A DNA stretch of 64,000 nucleotides from Fusarium oxysporum f. sp. lycopersici 4287 (lineage: Eukaryota; Ascomycota; Sordariomycetes; Hypocreales; Nectriaceae). The translations under genes and the position numbers were made by a program. The first letter of the stretch is position 1. The number at the start of each line of letters is the position of its first letter. The stretch is taken from positions 2,965,186 to 3,029,185 of the forward strand of contig NC_030993.1 in NCBI RefSeq assembly GCF_000149955.1, in the 5' to 3' direction. Below the pieces are notes generated by a model that was not told the DNA's origin, ran no database searches, and worked only from the letters and a program-made list of their open reading frames with translations. Positions 51,258 through 62,780 of this stretch are shown one piece after another.

Positions 51258-53719
51258 CTACCCGTCAAGACTGAGTGATTCAGCAGTTTTCCGCAATGAC
51301 ACGTACGCTGCGGCGTAATCTGCAGCCAGAACCATATCCCCAGTCAGCTTCATGATCATTGCCTTCTTTGCCATCATTTGGCATTGCATGTTGATGTCTT
51401 CGATGCTTGAGTAATGATCGAAAGACTTCTGTACAGCTGCGAGAGCTTTCGTCATGTATTCCGATCGTTTGGCTGACTTGGGTTCGCAATTACCAGCAAG
51501 TCCCATGTTGGCATCGGCGAGGTAGCTGTAGAGCTGGGCTGTCAGACTCTCAGTCTCACACTCCAGGGAACGGGGTATGACGGCCAACAGAAGCTGAGAA
51601 GCTGCTTCAAATTCCTTCAAAGAGACCAAAATATTCGACACAGAACCAATCGCCTGCCAGAGGCAGGGTATGAGACGAGCTCCCCACGATATACTCGCTG
51701 CCCGCATCGCTGTTGTGAACCCTCGTTGCGGCCGGCCACACTTGTCAAGAAGGGAGGCTTTTAGGAGTAGGAGCTTGACCTTGAGTACCACATCCTTCTT
51801 CTCATTCTCTAGTTGCGACATCATGCTGTCGACTTTTGCAAAGGCTGCTTGAAGATCTCCACGACGAGTGAGATAGTCAATGTGGAGGGTGTCCACCAAA
51901 AACGCCATATCAGGTTCAAGGTCATCCATCTTTGATTGGAGGATCTGAGATAGAAGCCGTTCAGCTCCTTCGAGATTGTTGTGATGTAAATCTCTTTTCA
52001 GCTTGATGAAACCTCGGTACTTGTGCCAGTACTGACTGGGCTTCCAGGATCTCAGTGAATTATCCTCCAAGTCTTCCAGTTTAGTCATTGCATCGTCATA
52101 TTTTCCTCGTGAAACAAGTAATAGAGCGAGTCGGCAAGTCAACTTCAGCTCATCATCGAAGATGGCATTGCGGGCGTGGCATTTCAGGAAGACCTCGCAG
52201 GTCGCTGACGACAGGGTCGAGAGCCCAAGCCTGTCCCATAGAGCTGAAGTGAGAGAAAGGTGTGACCCAAACATGTTGTTCATGTTCCTCTCTATGATGA
52301 TGTGAGAGCTTCGCACAATTGACTCAAAAGCCGTAGCCACACTGTCACCGTTCAATAGTCCGAGCTTTGCTTCGCTGAGGAGAACAGAGCTCCATAGCGT
52401 GAACATCCCTGTCTCTCTGGCCTTAACACGGAGAAAGGCCAAGCTTTCTTTGCCAGTACCGAGCAGGCTGTTCGATTCCAAATTCTGGACGAGATCGGGA
52501 TGTGCACGACCGAAGTGGAAGAGCCAGTTCAAGGCGAAGTTGAGGCAAGTCATGTCTCGGTTCTCTCGCGCTGTCGACACGGTTTCAAGCATGGCTGCTA
52601 CAGCTTCTTTGTAACAACCAAAGTCGGCTTGCAAAACAGCCAAGTTCATCAAAGCGTATTGGTAGAACAGACGATCTCTGTTCTGCATGGTGTAGTCAAA
52701 GTAGCGGTGCAGATAGTCGAATGCAGTGGGATAGTCTCCAGCTCTCCACGCATCAAGGAATCTGCCTCATGTTAGCCAGAAGGTTCACTGATGTTGATAG
52801 AAGACAACAAACTTGAGATAATGTGTGAGACTAGGAATGAGATAGCTGTCGTTGAGTAGATCATGAAACTGATGACGGATTTCGAGGGGTATTCTGTTTC
52901 CAAATTCTAACTATGTCAGCACGCAAAGTAACAGAAGGGGTTTGAGAATGACTGACTCTGCATCTGCTCGATTTGGAACTCCAGGAGGCTCTCGATGTCA
53001 TCTGTGCTCACAGGGAGCGATCCACTTTGGTCTCCTGTGAGCATATCACCGTACGCCACAGAGGCCAAGTCCATAACGCTCTTGAGGTCCCAATCTTCCT
53101 GCTCGCCCACCAAGAGAACATTGTCGAAACTCAGCCGTCCGAAGCCTGGAATCTTGCGCTTGAGATAAGGGGCTGTTGGTTGTCGATATCGCACGAAATG
53201 TTTCCATAGCTCTGTGCAGTCGTGGAAGCGTAATCGCTGGTACTCAAGTCGCGATCTGCGCACAAAAGCCCCAAAGGGAGAGTTCGCTGAGAGCCTGATG
53301 CCTTCTTCCTCTTCCACTGGCTGGCCCAACTCAGCCAGTCTCTGACGCTCCTCCTTGGTTTTGGCCAACAAGCCGGACAGGTTGTCGAAAAATTTGTGCA
53401 GCGCATCCAATGAGTTGATATCCCATAGTTTGCCCAAGAACTGGTCCCATAACCTCCGTCCAGGCATGCCCATGAGAAAGGGGTAGCTCCCAAGAAGCTT
53501 CTCAAACTCTTTAATGCTTATGACGAGGCTGACGGTTTTCTCCGCCTTGCTCCATCTTTCGGACTGATCGGCGGATGTTTTTGGTGAAGAATGATCCACA
53601 AGATGAGAGGTGACGAAAGAGAGCACAGGAAGGATAGCATCACTTGGTACAGCTCCTTCAACGTAGAGCTCTACGAGAGCGAGAAGGCCAATCTTGGCCG
53701 GGTTGAGATAGCGAGCCAT
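51258..53719 (-). CDS. APC5: Anaphase-promoting complex subunit 5
   Basis: Proposed complement join: 51258-52761, 52813-52906, 52957-53719 (786 residues). APC5 is a scaffold subunit of the anaphase-promoting complex/cyclosome, the ubiquitin ligase that drives mitotic exit. The N-terminus (MARYLNPAKIGLLALVELYV) is typical. Exon 2 supplies 'IPLEIRHQFHDLLNDSYLIP', and exon 3 continues 'FLDAWRAGDYPTAFDYLHRY' and 'MQNRDRLFYQYALMNLAVLQ'. This is the conserved APC5 block followed by TPR repeats to the end. Only the second of two nearby acceptors in intron 1 keeps the frame. The gene has the expected position two genes from APN2. Confidence 0.94.
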
Positions 53720-54586
53720 TTTTAGTCGGAACCAATCGCACTATTATTATGAGTGATGGTGAATGATGAAGATGCGAACAGTCATAGAGTGAGAAGGGTT
53801 CAAACCAGCGCCCTTCAAGTCGGCACCAAGACGCGCCTGTCGAATTGTTAACAGATTAGGTCACTCCTGCCCAGATATAATCTAGCTACCTTAATGATAT
53901 TCTGACCTTCCCATCTGCGTCAACAAGTTCCCATTAGATGAGGATATCAACTGTTCCTCTCGGTTGGCGCGTCTGGTTGTGGAGTGTTTCGTTACTGGTG
54001 TTTGTTGTTTGGTCGGGGCATCTTCGGAGTATCCCTGTCAAGGCGACTTAAAGTGGGATGACACAATCTCAATTGGTGGATATGTATCACGACGTCCAAA
54101 GGGCAGAGCTAGGATATACAGTGAATTGGTTACGATTCTAATCATATTAATCCAACCCGGATGCGTTATATAGTCGATACAATGTTCCGTTGAACTTAAG
54201 TTCTTGACTTACGTAAAATCTGTCTAAGGCCCGAATCTGAAGCATGGGAGCCAGATGAAGAGAACAATGAGCGTGGATAATGTCAAGACAATATTTAGAA
54301 CATGCTTGGAAAAGAATACAGAGTAAATTCAGTTAGAACTAGCGGGGAAATGACTTGTTGTTGGTGGTTTTTACGACAAAACTTGCAGGCATTTTTTATG
54401 ATAATAGTCGAAACTTGACGGCACATCCAGTTTCATGTCCCTCAGCATACTTAGGAGCGATGGTTAAGATTTCAACAATCAGTCAATTCGAGTCTAGGGA
54501 ACATGTACAAGGTATCTCCAGAGGGAGTAGTCCATGACGGAGTAGTCCAGCAATTGTCCAACGCATGAGCTGTCGACAGATCATAC
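53720..54586. other. Intergenic region upstream of APC5 and downstream of COX13
   Basis: 867 bases. It must hold the APC5 promoter and the COX13 3' UTR. No other gene is supported. Confidence 0.55.
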
Positions 54587-55348
54587 TTAGGAAGCCTTGT
54601 CCTTGTTGTGGTAGTTGACCTCGTCGTTCCAGCTGTACATAGTTAGTATGATATTCACAAACGTCATAGAGCATGATAGCTCGGAGCTCAATGGCGTGAG
54701 AGCTGGCATCCAAGCTTCTTGAAGCTCTTTTGAAGCTCTTGCCCGGAATGATGTCACAACTTACAAGAGAGTCTGTGAAATGTTAGTAAAGTGCCATTGA
54801 ACCAGAGTATCCATTCCAAACTCACCTTATCACCGTTACCCCACTGGTAGTTCTTGGTGCGGATGTTCTGGTAAGGGTACTCGGTGCGCTCCTCCAGAGG
54901 AGGCATGTGGTTCCAGTGCTCCCAATGCTCGTTCCAAAGCCAGTAGGCGTTGGCACCGGCGGCGATAAGGCAGGGGGCGACACCACTTCGATCTTGTTAG
55001 CCATTGCTATCCCAACGCATAATCACGACCTCATCAACTCCAACTTCCGATACTCCGGGTTCGACGCCAGATTCGTAATTCGCTCAAGGGTTCGGATTCG
55101 GACGTACTAGAGGGAGATCTTCTTCCACAGCTCTGTCCATCGTCAGCAACCACATCCAAAGCTTCCAATTGACCCAATCCTGCGTCGTCGGGTGTCGACT
55201 CACCAGTGGTACCGACAGCGTGCTCCTTGATGTGCTGACGCTCCTTGATGAACTCGTTCTCGGTGGTGCTGGCAAATCGGCGCTGGAGGGGAGCGCGGAG
55301 CTGCGCAGTGGCGCGCGTGGCAGCGCGGGTGAATCGTACGGCGGACAT
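54587..55348 (-). CDS. COX13: Cytochrome c oxidase subunit VIa
   Basis: Proposed complement join: 54587-54632, 54765-54772, 54826-54985, 55108-55132, 55204-55348 (127 residues). It is a nuclear-encoded complex IV subunit of the mitochondrial inner membrane. Residues 1-25 are a presequence (MSAVRFTRAATRATAQLRAP). The spliced middle reads ELWKKISLYGVAPCLIAAGA, a membrane helix. Then follow 'NAYWLWNEHWEHWNHMPPLE' and 'YPYQNIRTKNYQWGNGDKTL', then 'FWNDEVNYHNKDKAS', matching the subunit VIa family closely. Five exons are needed for such a short protein, including one of 8 bases (encoding T, L and part of F) and one of 25 bases. Every junction keeps frame. Confidence 0.93.
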
Positions 55349-55868
55349 TGTGGACGACGACGTTGTTGTTCGCTTTGACGGTTGGTGAGTCTAAGGCAAG
55401 TTTGTGATCAGGTCATTCTTGAACAAGCTCGGTTAGAACCGCCAATGAAAGTTGCCTCAATTGTAAGGTACCAATTTCCTCCGGCCGATGACAGTGCGCA
55501 CGTGATCTCGTGCTGGGGGCGCGACATCGAAGGCTCAACACCACGCGGTGGGGCTCTGCGTCATTGTAGGGATCGCGGCCTCTTACTTCGAGTGTCTTGT
55601 TGTTAAACGGCAATTACTTGAGCTCAACGATTCTCGCGCTTCTCATTTCTTCTCTAGGGCTTATATACGACGATCTCTCCCCAATATATCTCTCTATAAC
55701 TGCCAATTCGCCCTTCTCTCCAACCTATCGCGAAGTTCCTTCATCCTTCAGCTCATGATCTCCACATCGTCAGTACCACGGGATGAGACGTGAGGCGCTC
55801 AAGGGATTTGCTTCTGATACTCTATGAGACTTTTCAACACCAAATCCCACATCTCATAAGTTGCAATC
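55349..55868. promoter_or_regulatory. Shared divergent promoter of COX13 and APN2
   Basis: 520 bases between the divergent start codons. No specific binding site identified. Confidence 0.55.
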
Positions 55869-58101
55869 ATGACGTTTCGGATAACCACCTGGAATGGTGA
55901 GTTTGGCCGCTCTTTTCTTGGCCCTTCCACTAACACCATCTGCAGTCAATGGCATCCGGTTCGTGATTCACAGTCAGCAACCCTAAAACTCACCCTAATG
56001 ATTCGTCATCATAGAAATCCCTTCGGTTATCAACCTTGGAGAGAAAAGAGAACCTTTCAAGTACACCTCTTCATCTCACAACCTACACCTGACCTCCTCA
56101 ACTCACAACCACGCAGGCTATGTTCGAGATTCTTGAAGCAGACATTGTTGTTATGCAAGAGACCAAGATCCAGCGAAAGGACCTTCAAGATGACATGGTT
56201 CTTGTTCCCGGCTGGGATGTCTTCTTCAGCTTACCGAAGCACAAGAAAGGTACGGCACTCACTCTCATTTGGTCGCCACAACACCTGACAATCTTCAGGA
56301 TACTCTGGCGTCGCTATCTACACACGCAACTCAAAATGTGCGCCTATACGAGCAGAAGAAGGCGTCACCGGCATCTTGACAGCTCCCAAGTCTACAACCA
56401 GATATCGCGACCTCCCTGAAGACCAGCAAATTGGTGGCTACCCCCGGCCCGATCAACTTGACGGCATCATCGACGAGGCGACTCTTGACTCTGAAGGCCG
56501 CTGTGTCATTCTCGAGTTTCCAGGTTTTGTGCTCTTTGGAGTTTACAGCCCTGCAACCCGAGATGAGACTCGTGATGACTTTCGCACTGGTTTCTTCCAA
56601 GCACTGGAAGTGAGAATACGGAACTTGGTCGCCGCAGGCAAGCAGGTCATCCTCACCGGTGACTTGAATGTCGTTCGCTCCGAGCTTGACTCAACCAATG
56701 TTTCAGAGACACTACGCAAGGAAGGGATTGATCTCAGCGACTGGATGAACGCACCTGTGCGGCGCATCTTCAACCAACTCATATTTGAGGGAAGTGTGCT
56801 AGGCGAAAGAGACCAAGGCCGTGAAAAGCCTGTTCTCTGGGACCTCTGTCGTTGCTTTCACCCGGAGCGAGTGGGGATGAACACATGTTGGGATACCAAG
56901 CGGAACACACGACCTGCAAACAACGGCAGCCGGATTGACTACGTCTTGTGCAGCGATGGCATCAAGAGCTGGTTCAACTACTCCAATATTCAGGAGGGTT
57001 TGATGGGATCTGACCATTGCCCGGTCTTTGCGAACTTGTCGGACAAAGTGACGGTGGGCGACAAAGAGTGTGCGTTGCTCGAGATGATGAACCCCCCGGG
57101 TATGTTCAACGGGGACGAGCGTCTTCGAGACTGGAGCCCAAAGGATCATCTTCCTTTGTCTTCAAAGCTGATACCAGAATTTGACCGCCGGCAGAGCATC
57201 CGCGATATGTTCACAAAGAAAGCCGCCCCTCCACGAGAGCCGACGAGGACAGACACACCTGCAGAACCCTTGAAGAACGGAAATAGTAGCGCCTCAGGGT
57301 CACTCGACAAAGCAGAAGAAGCTTCAGGGTCACCGATCAACGCCTCCTCCACACCGAGGCTGGGCGAGACTATCAACTCAACTAAGCTTTCAGCGTCTCA
57401 GCCTAGCTCCAAAAGACCTGGAACCGCCGCTGACACGACGAGTCGACCGTTCAAGAAGACCAAGTCTTTTACAGGCGCCAACGACACCAAGAGCAAGGTG
57501 GCGCAGGGCCAACGAACATTACAGGGATTCTTCAAGCCAAAAGCTCCCGCGGCTCAAAATGGTAAGGCAGAGCTAGTAGCGGCAAATTCGACGCCATCTA
57601 CAACAAAGAAACCTGCAGGATCAGGAAAAGCGCCAGCAAGCGCGCAGAGACTATCGAATACCCCGCAGGCTACACCTACAGAAAAGTCATCACCAACCGT
57701 CCCTCTACGCGGCAAGGATCCCGACCCCCCTGACAGGGTGTTTGACCCGATCGAGGCCAAGGAGTCGTGGTCCAAGCTGCTGGGTAAGAGGGTTGCACCA
57801 AGATGTGAACACGACGAACCCTGCATCAGCTTCACCACCAAGAAGCCCGGAGTCAACTGTGGTACGTTTTACAGCGGCAGCTGATCCAAAGTGCATGTGG
57901 TGGCGTTGCCGTTACACAACGCCGCGGCTGCAACGTCGCTTGCCGATGCAAAGTCAAACTCAGAAAGCTAATTTTGATGACATTACAGGTCGAATGTTCT
58001 ACATCTGTCCGCGACCGCTAGGACCATCGGGAGAGAAGGAGAGAAACTCGGAGTGGCGCTGCAGTACATTCATATGGAGCAGTGATTGGACTGGCTCATG
58101 A
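55869..58101 (+). CDS. APN2: AP endonuclease 2 (class II apurinic/apyrimidinic endonuclease)
   Basis: Proposed join: 55869-55896, 55946-55958, 56015-56060, 56117-56249, 56299-57861, 57989-58101 (631 residues). It acts in base-excision repair, cutting DNA at abasic sites and trimming 3' blocks. The exonuclease III fold is visible: 'TTWNVNGIRNPF' start, 'VVMQETKIQ' (metal-binding Glu), GDLN (194-197), 'RIDYVLCS', and SDH with the catalytic His near residue 313. A disordered linker follows, with a PCNA-binding box QRTLQGFF (478-485). The C-terminus is a zinc-binding GRF finger (CEHDEPC...NCGRMFYICPRP...W-R-C). Exon 2 is only 13 bases. APN2 is the standard flank of the mating-type locus in this fungal class. 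Confidence 0.96.
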
Positions 58102-58611
58102 TGGAAATTCGAGGACCTGGGGGTGCAAGAGTCTGGTTGGGAATTTTGTATATACACTACGTTAAGAGCTGCCCGGTAGGGAACTTATATGTGTTACGAT
58201 CAACAGTACCAAGTTGTCATGTCACCGATAGCATCGTAACCACGATAGAGTTGAGTCTTTGGTCTCTATTGTATCTTCTGTCCACCACAGAACAACGCGA
58301 TACGTCGTCAACGTGCTAGCTACCTATCCATTAGGCTTCCTGTCTCCAGAGATGAGATGCGTCCTATTACCTAGTGCAACAATAAACAAAGCGAGTGGGT
58401 TGCAGACCCATTTTCTCCATGGAGCCCATCCTTGTATTGGTAAACTTCGGCCCCATGAGAGCTTTTGGAAACTAACCGATACATCAACGTCGGATAATGA
58501 AGCAATCTCCATGTAGAAGCTCATGTGTTTGTTTCCGTTGCCGATCATTTGCGTCCACTAAAGGAGGTCGCCTGTTCACACCCAGAGAGAGGTTTGGCTA
58601 TTTCAAGCGTT
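58102..58611. other. Convergent gap between APN2 and MAT1-1-3
   Basis: About 510 bases holding both 3' UTRs. The left boundary of the MAT1-1 idiomorph is expected somewhere here or just beyond, but it cannot be placed without a MAT1-2 sequence. Confidence 0.55.
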
Positions 58612-59361
58612 TCAAGGCAGCTCTTGGTCAGGCTCTTTCGCGGGTGTGTATTTGTACCCGGGGTAGTGTTGTTTGTGGTTGAACTCTTCTTTCTCAGCCA
58701 TATCATACCAGTAAGCTTGAATCTCAGGTGTCTCTTCATCCCACATCCTGCCGATCACTCTCGCTCGGTATAAGTTAGTATTGTCCAGCTCTCCAGGACG
58801 ATGTACCTACAAAGTTCAGAGGCCGTGATTCCTTCAACCTTTTTTGTGATCTCCTGTGACTTGGACTGACGATATAGAAGCCAGCAGTTCCTAGGGCGTG
58901 GGATTCGACACCCTCCCTCGCCGACAGTTGGATCTTCGTCGGAAACCTTCACTGGCGTGGATTGGTCTATAAATGTGTCAGAGCGGTACCATTCGAAATG
59001 ATTCCTGTGCACCATACCACGAGTGAAGCAAAATCTCCCATAAGTCGAGGTATCGGGGCTCACATCTTCAGGAATTGGACAAAGGCGGTACTTGCTTCGT
59101 GCTTTGTCATGAAAAACTCTCACGGGTTGTTGGACGCGACGACTATAATAGTTAGACGGTAGTGTTGCCCAAAGATTTGGTGTCCTACCTGAATTTGTCT
59201 GCAACATGGTTGATGAGCATCAGAGAAGCGTTCTCTGGGAGAAAGATGTGAATATCGGCTTGCGACTGGCTGTAGACCATAGTGATGGGAACTTCGGCTT
59301 CCGGGGGCATGAGAACGCCCAGAGGACCTTCACGTAAGCGTCCTTTCGAAGTTCCAGGCAT
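58612..59361 (-). CDS. MAT1-1-3: Mating-type protein MAT1-1-3 (HMG-box)
   Basis: Proposed complement join: 58612-58759, 58807-59142, 59189-59361 (218 residues). The ATG at 59,361 is preferred; two upstream in-frame codons begin only at GTG. Residues ~138-207 form an HMG DNA-binding box: IPRPRNCWLLYRQSKSQEIT, then across the second intron 'ELCRVIGRMWDEETPEIQAY', then 'WYDMAEKEEFNHKQHYPGYK'. In known Sordariomycetes it helps control fertilisation and ascus development in MAT1-1 strains. In the HMG-box intron, GTACAT donor with GCGAG acceptor gives the correct helix-2 spacing. A nearby pair (GTAGGT with GAGAG) also keeps frame but deletes two residues. Confidence 0.93.
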
Positions 59362-59763
59362 TCTCACGACAAGCGATCAATAGTCAACGATGAGAGGGAT
59401 TTTCTTGTAGGCAACTGAAATTTGAGTATTCTCTGTGGTAAAGAAATGGCAAAAAGGAAGTTGATGCGCCAGCAATGATGGGGAAACTGATGCAGGTGAC
59501 AAACTGAGGCAAGTCAAAAGTAATATGAACAATAGGACAGTCTGTTGAGACTGTCAATAACAAACAGTTAAGGTGTACTCTGAGCTCTATTATTCACTCG
59601 TTTGCTTATTACGTCATGTAATGTAACAAATCTGTGAAACCTGTAGCTGCCACTGCCAGACGGCTGGCGGTGATGGTATCTTTCGCACACTTCAGTTCTA
59701 TGTTTGTTTATTTTTCTTCTTTCCTACACAACACCCACACTTCTCATCATCGTGTCCTCAGCC
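59362..59763. promoter_or_regulatory. Shared divergent promoter of MAT1-1-3 and MAT1-1-2
   Basis: About 400 bases between divergent start codons. It contains a near-central 20-base palindrome at 59,536-59,555 (GACAGTCTGTTGAGACTGTC; 8-base arms, 4-base loop). AACAAT, a core liked by HMG-box proteins, lies immediately to its left at 59,528-59,533. Confidence 0.6.
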
Positions 59764-61112
59764 ATGGACAGCTCGTTCAGCTTCAGCCCTTTATGGGAAG
59801 ATCCAGCGATTATCTACAAGCCCGAAAAGGCTCTCGACGCCCTCCATGCCAATATCCTCAGCATCATCCTGAGAAAAATCGACTTGCCCAAAGAGGGGGA
59901 GAAATTCTATCCAAAGGGTAATGGTATCGTTATTGTTTCAAGCATGACAGCAACCTAACTTTCTGAATAGATGTTCTTCGCTCTGTGTTCTTCGTCATCA
60001 ACCAAGTGATGACCGACCTATCCATCGATAATGAGCTCCTCAACGGAATCCGAGCTACTCATATCAGATTGGCCAGGTATGGCTCGCCGCTCAACATCAT
60101 TGATGCCGCCCTTGTGAGATGGTATACCGGAGCTGTCGTTGTCCTCTACTCCCATCAGTCTGTTCGCTCTCCAACTGGCATGCCTCGTCATTGGATCCCA
60201 GGCTACCGGAGCAATCACCCAATCGCCAACTTAGGCTTTATGACCATTCTTAGAGGCTTCGAGGAGTGGGCTCACCCTAAACACCCCAAACTTCAGGCTG
60301 CCTCCCTGATTTCGAAGGTCGCCCTCGCGATTCTGTATGCTACTTACACTATCGGGCCTCATCTCGAAGGATTCGCGTTCAACCACCTTAGCCACATGCC
60401 CATCTCTAAGTCGCGAGAGCTCTTTCTGAGGGTCTTTGTCTCCATTTCCGGCAACGTATACAATGACGACGAGGTCTTCACGACGCCCCCGGCCTTCGAA
60501 TTCGGCGCGGCTCAGGGCAACGTCCGGATCTGTCAGCAAGGGAAGAAGCTCCTCGTCAGATCCCTAAGTGAACAATTCTACCGCGAAGCCCCTGACTGGC
60601 ATCCGTATCGACGAGTACCCGGGTCCCCATGGAACAACTTCATCAGAAACACGGAGCTGCCTGTCTTTTCAACCAACGAAAATCCTACGCCTCACGCGAA
60701 GACCAAGTACATTCTGCCTTACAACGCGATGGTTCTCGCCGGGCAGTTCAAGGCAAAGTACAATCTGGTCCGCGCTTTTCTTCGGCACCCACCAAACCAA
60801 CTTCCTGAGCTCTCCGAGGAGGTAAAAACCTTGCAGCTCAAGTGGTTTGCTCAACATTCCGGGCGAGGATACGCCAACATCGCCCCTGATATGCACACAG
60901 CTGAGTCTCTCGTTAGCGTTGGGAACGACTTCCTCTACCATACTCCTGCAATTCAAAAGCCCCGTGCAGACCCGAGTGGATTTCTGACTCTGCCTTTCAT
61001 GTCAACTGCGGTTTATGCAATCGAGCGTCACCGGGATCCCGCAGAGACTCCTGTTCAAGGCCTTTTGGTATTGACCTTCAATCAAGAGCTGCCGGATGAA
61101 GTGGCCAATTAA
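59764..61112 (+). CDS. MAT1-1-2: Mating-type protein MAT1-1-2 (PPF-domain)
   Basis: Proposed join: 59764-59917, 59971-61112 (431 residues). The intron has GTAATG and GAATAG and keeps frame. It is identified by position between MAT1-1-3 and MAT1-1-1 and by its type. The protein is soluble, with a conserved-looking segment 'VLYSHQSVRSPTGMPRHWIP' near residue 120 and 'FLTLPFMSTAVYAIERHRDP' near the end, and no HMG or alpha box. Proteins of this class carry the PPF domain and are needed for development of the fruiting body and ascospores; their biochemical activity is unknown. Confidence 0.88.
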
Positions 61113-61555
61113 GCTATAGCAAGGTTTCTTGTAGAGTGCAAAAGGATATATACGTAGTATAAGTTTCTAGCTAGGTAGTCAAATCAATGCGGTCAAAACC
61201 AGTCACAAATTCTTCGAATGGTTCAATCGGTTTCGCCTTGGCACTGTCAAGCATCTGCAAAACTGCCCGTAGTACGCTAAGAAAACGGCGGCTGTCAAAC
61301 ACTGCCTACCACCTCATTCTATTGTTCAGGTACTTCCTACTAGGTACTTAGGTTCCTGCCAAGGAATTTATTCATACACCCCGTCTTCTCACCCTCCAGA
61401 CCTCTTACTTATTAACACCACTTCTCTCCACGCTCAGAAATTCTTCTCTCCAACCTCTGACAACTCACGCTTTAGAACTGGCACTCTTTTTATTCAGTGT
61501 TTCCCACCATCTACTTAAATCAAGCTCCTACATTCTCTCACTCGTCGCTGTCAAC
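61113..61555. promoter_or_regulatory. Region upstream of MAT1-1-1
   Basis: 443 bases containing the MAT1-1-2 3' UTR and the MAT1-1-1 promoter and CT-rich leader. No defined site recognised. Confidence 0.55.
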
Positions 61556-62780
61556 ATGGAAGTTCTGATCAACGCTGCCAAGGATGAGCAAAAGGTCGCG
61601 GCCTTGAACGACGTGTCCAAGATCGCAACCATGCGTGCAGTCTCGCAAACTTCTCCAAACCGGTTGGCCGAGGCTCTATCGTCTCCTCACATGTTGAAGG
61701 AAATGCTTGATCTGTTCGGTCATGAGTATCTTCCTGTCTTCGAAGGCGAAATCAAACCCCATGGCCCTCTAGGTACCTCGGATTCGAGGGCTAAGCGCCC
61801 TCTTAACGCCTTCATGGCCTTTCGCAGTAAGAGTAAACATTTGCTTGTTCATGGCACGTATTGACCAGATCTAGCCTACTATTTGAAGCTGTTCCCCGAT
61901 ACCCAGCAGAAGAATGCCTCCGGTTTCCTGACCCAGCTCTGGGGCGGCGACCCTCACCGAAACAAATGGGCCCTGATTGCTAAAGTCTATTCCTTTCTTC
62001 GCGATCAACTCGGCAAGGGTCCTGTTAACTTGTCCGCCTTCCTTGGTATCGCTTGCCCTTTGATGAACATGGTTGAACCCTCCATCTACATCGAGGTCCT
62101 TGGCTGGGAGCAAACTGCTCCTCAAGGTATCGTGACATTTCAGCAAAACACTGATATCATGAAGGCGAACCTGGCACGCCTTTTCAATGTCCACCCTACC
62201 ACCGAGATCGATCTTCTCACCAGTATCCTGTCAGCTGGCTACTTTACGGATTTCTCTCAGGTTCTCCTGATGCGCATGTGGGCTTGCCAGAATGGCATCA
62301 TGACCACTACAAGTGCTACCGCTGGCAACAATGTCGCCACTACTCAACCGCTCTACGAGTCTGTTCCAACGACAGCCGAGAAAGTCAGTTTCATCAACGC
62401 AGTTCGCGAGAGCCGCAACCTTGCTGCTCACGATCTTTTTGGTCCCGAATACGACGCCGCCTTTTTCGGAAATCGTTTCGTTCATTCCTGGGAAGTGCAG
62501 GATCTCACTTCTTTCCAGAATGTTCAGATTTCTGTGGCGGACTCGCCTATGGAGAGCAACACTCTCTACAACTTCCGCATGCCTTCGCAGTGCCTCCCCC
62601 AGGTTTCTGAGTTCGACCTCTACGATGTCATCGACACAAGCATCATTGACATCTCCAGCGCCTGGTCTATTGACCAGTACCTACATGAGAAGCAATCCAA
62701 GATGCAGCAGCAGTGTAAGTACTTCCTGTTCAGAAACTCCGATTGTTCCTGACACACAAATAGAAGTTCTGATGGCGTAA
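61556..62780 (+). CDS. MAT1-1-1: Mating-type protein MAT1-1-1 (alpha-box transcription factor)
   Basis: Proposed join: 61556-61826, 61875-62714, 62767-62780 (374 residues). The alpha box spans about residues 79-140. It reads AKRPLNAFMAFR, then after the first intron TYYLKLFPDTQQKNASGFLT, then 'QLWGGDPHRNKWALIAKVYS'. The intron inside the alpha box is at the position conserved in this family. The factor specifies MAT1-1 identity and activates pheromone and receptor genes. The 3' end is ambiguous. A GTAAGT donor at 62,715 follows KMQQQ. Two tandem acceptors (TAG then AAG) give either an immediate stop (370 residues) or FLMA-stop (374). Retaining the intron gives 382 residues. Confidence 0.94.
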
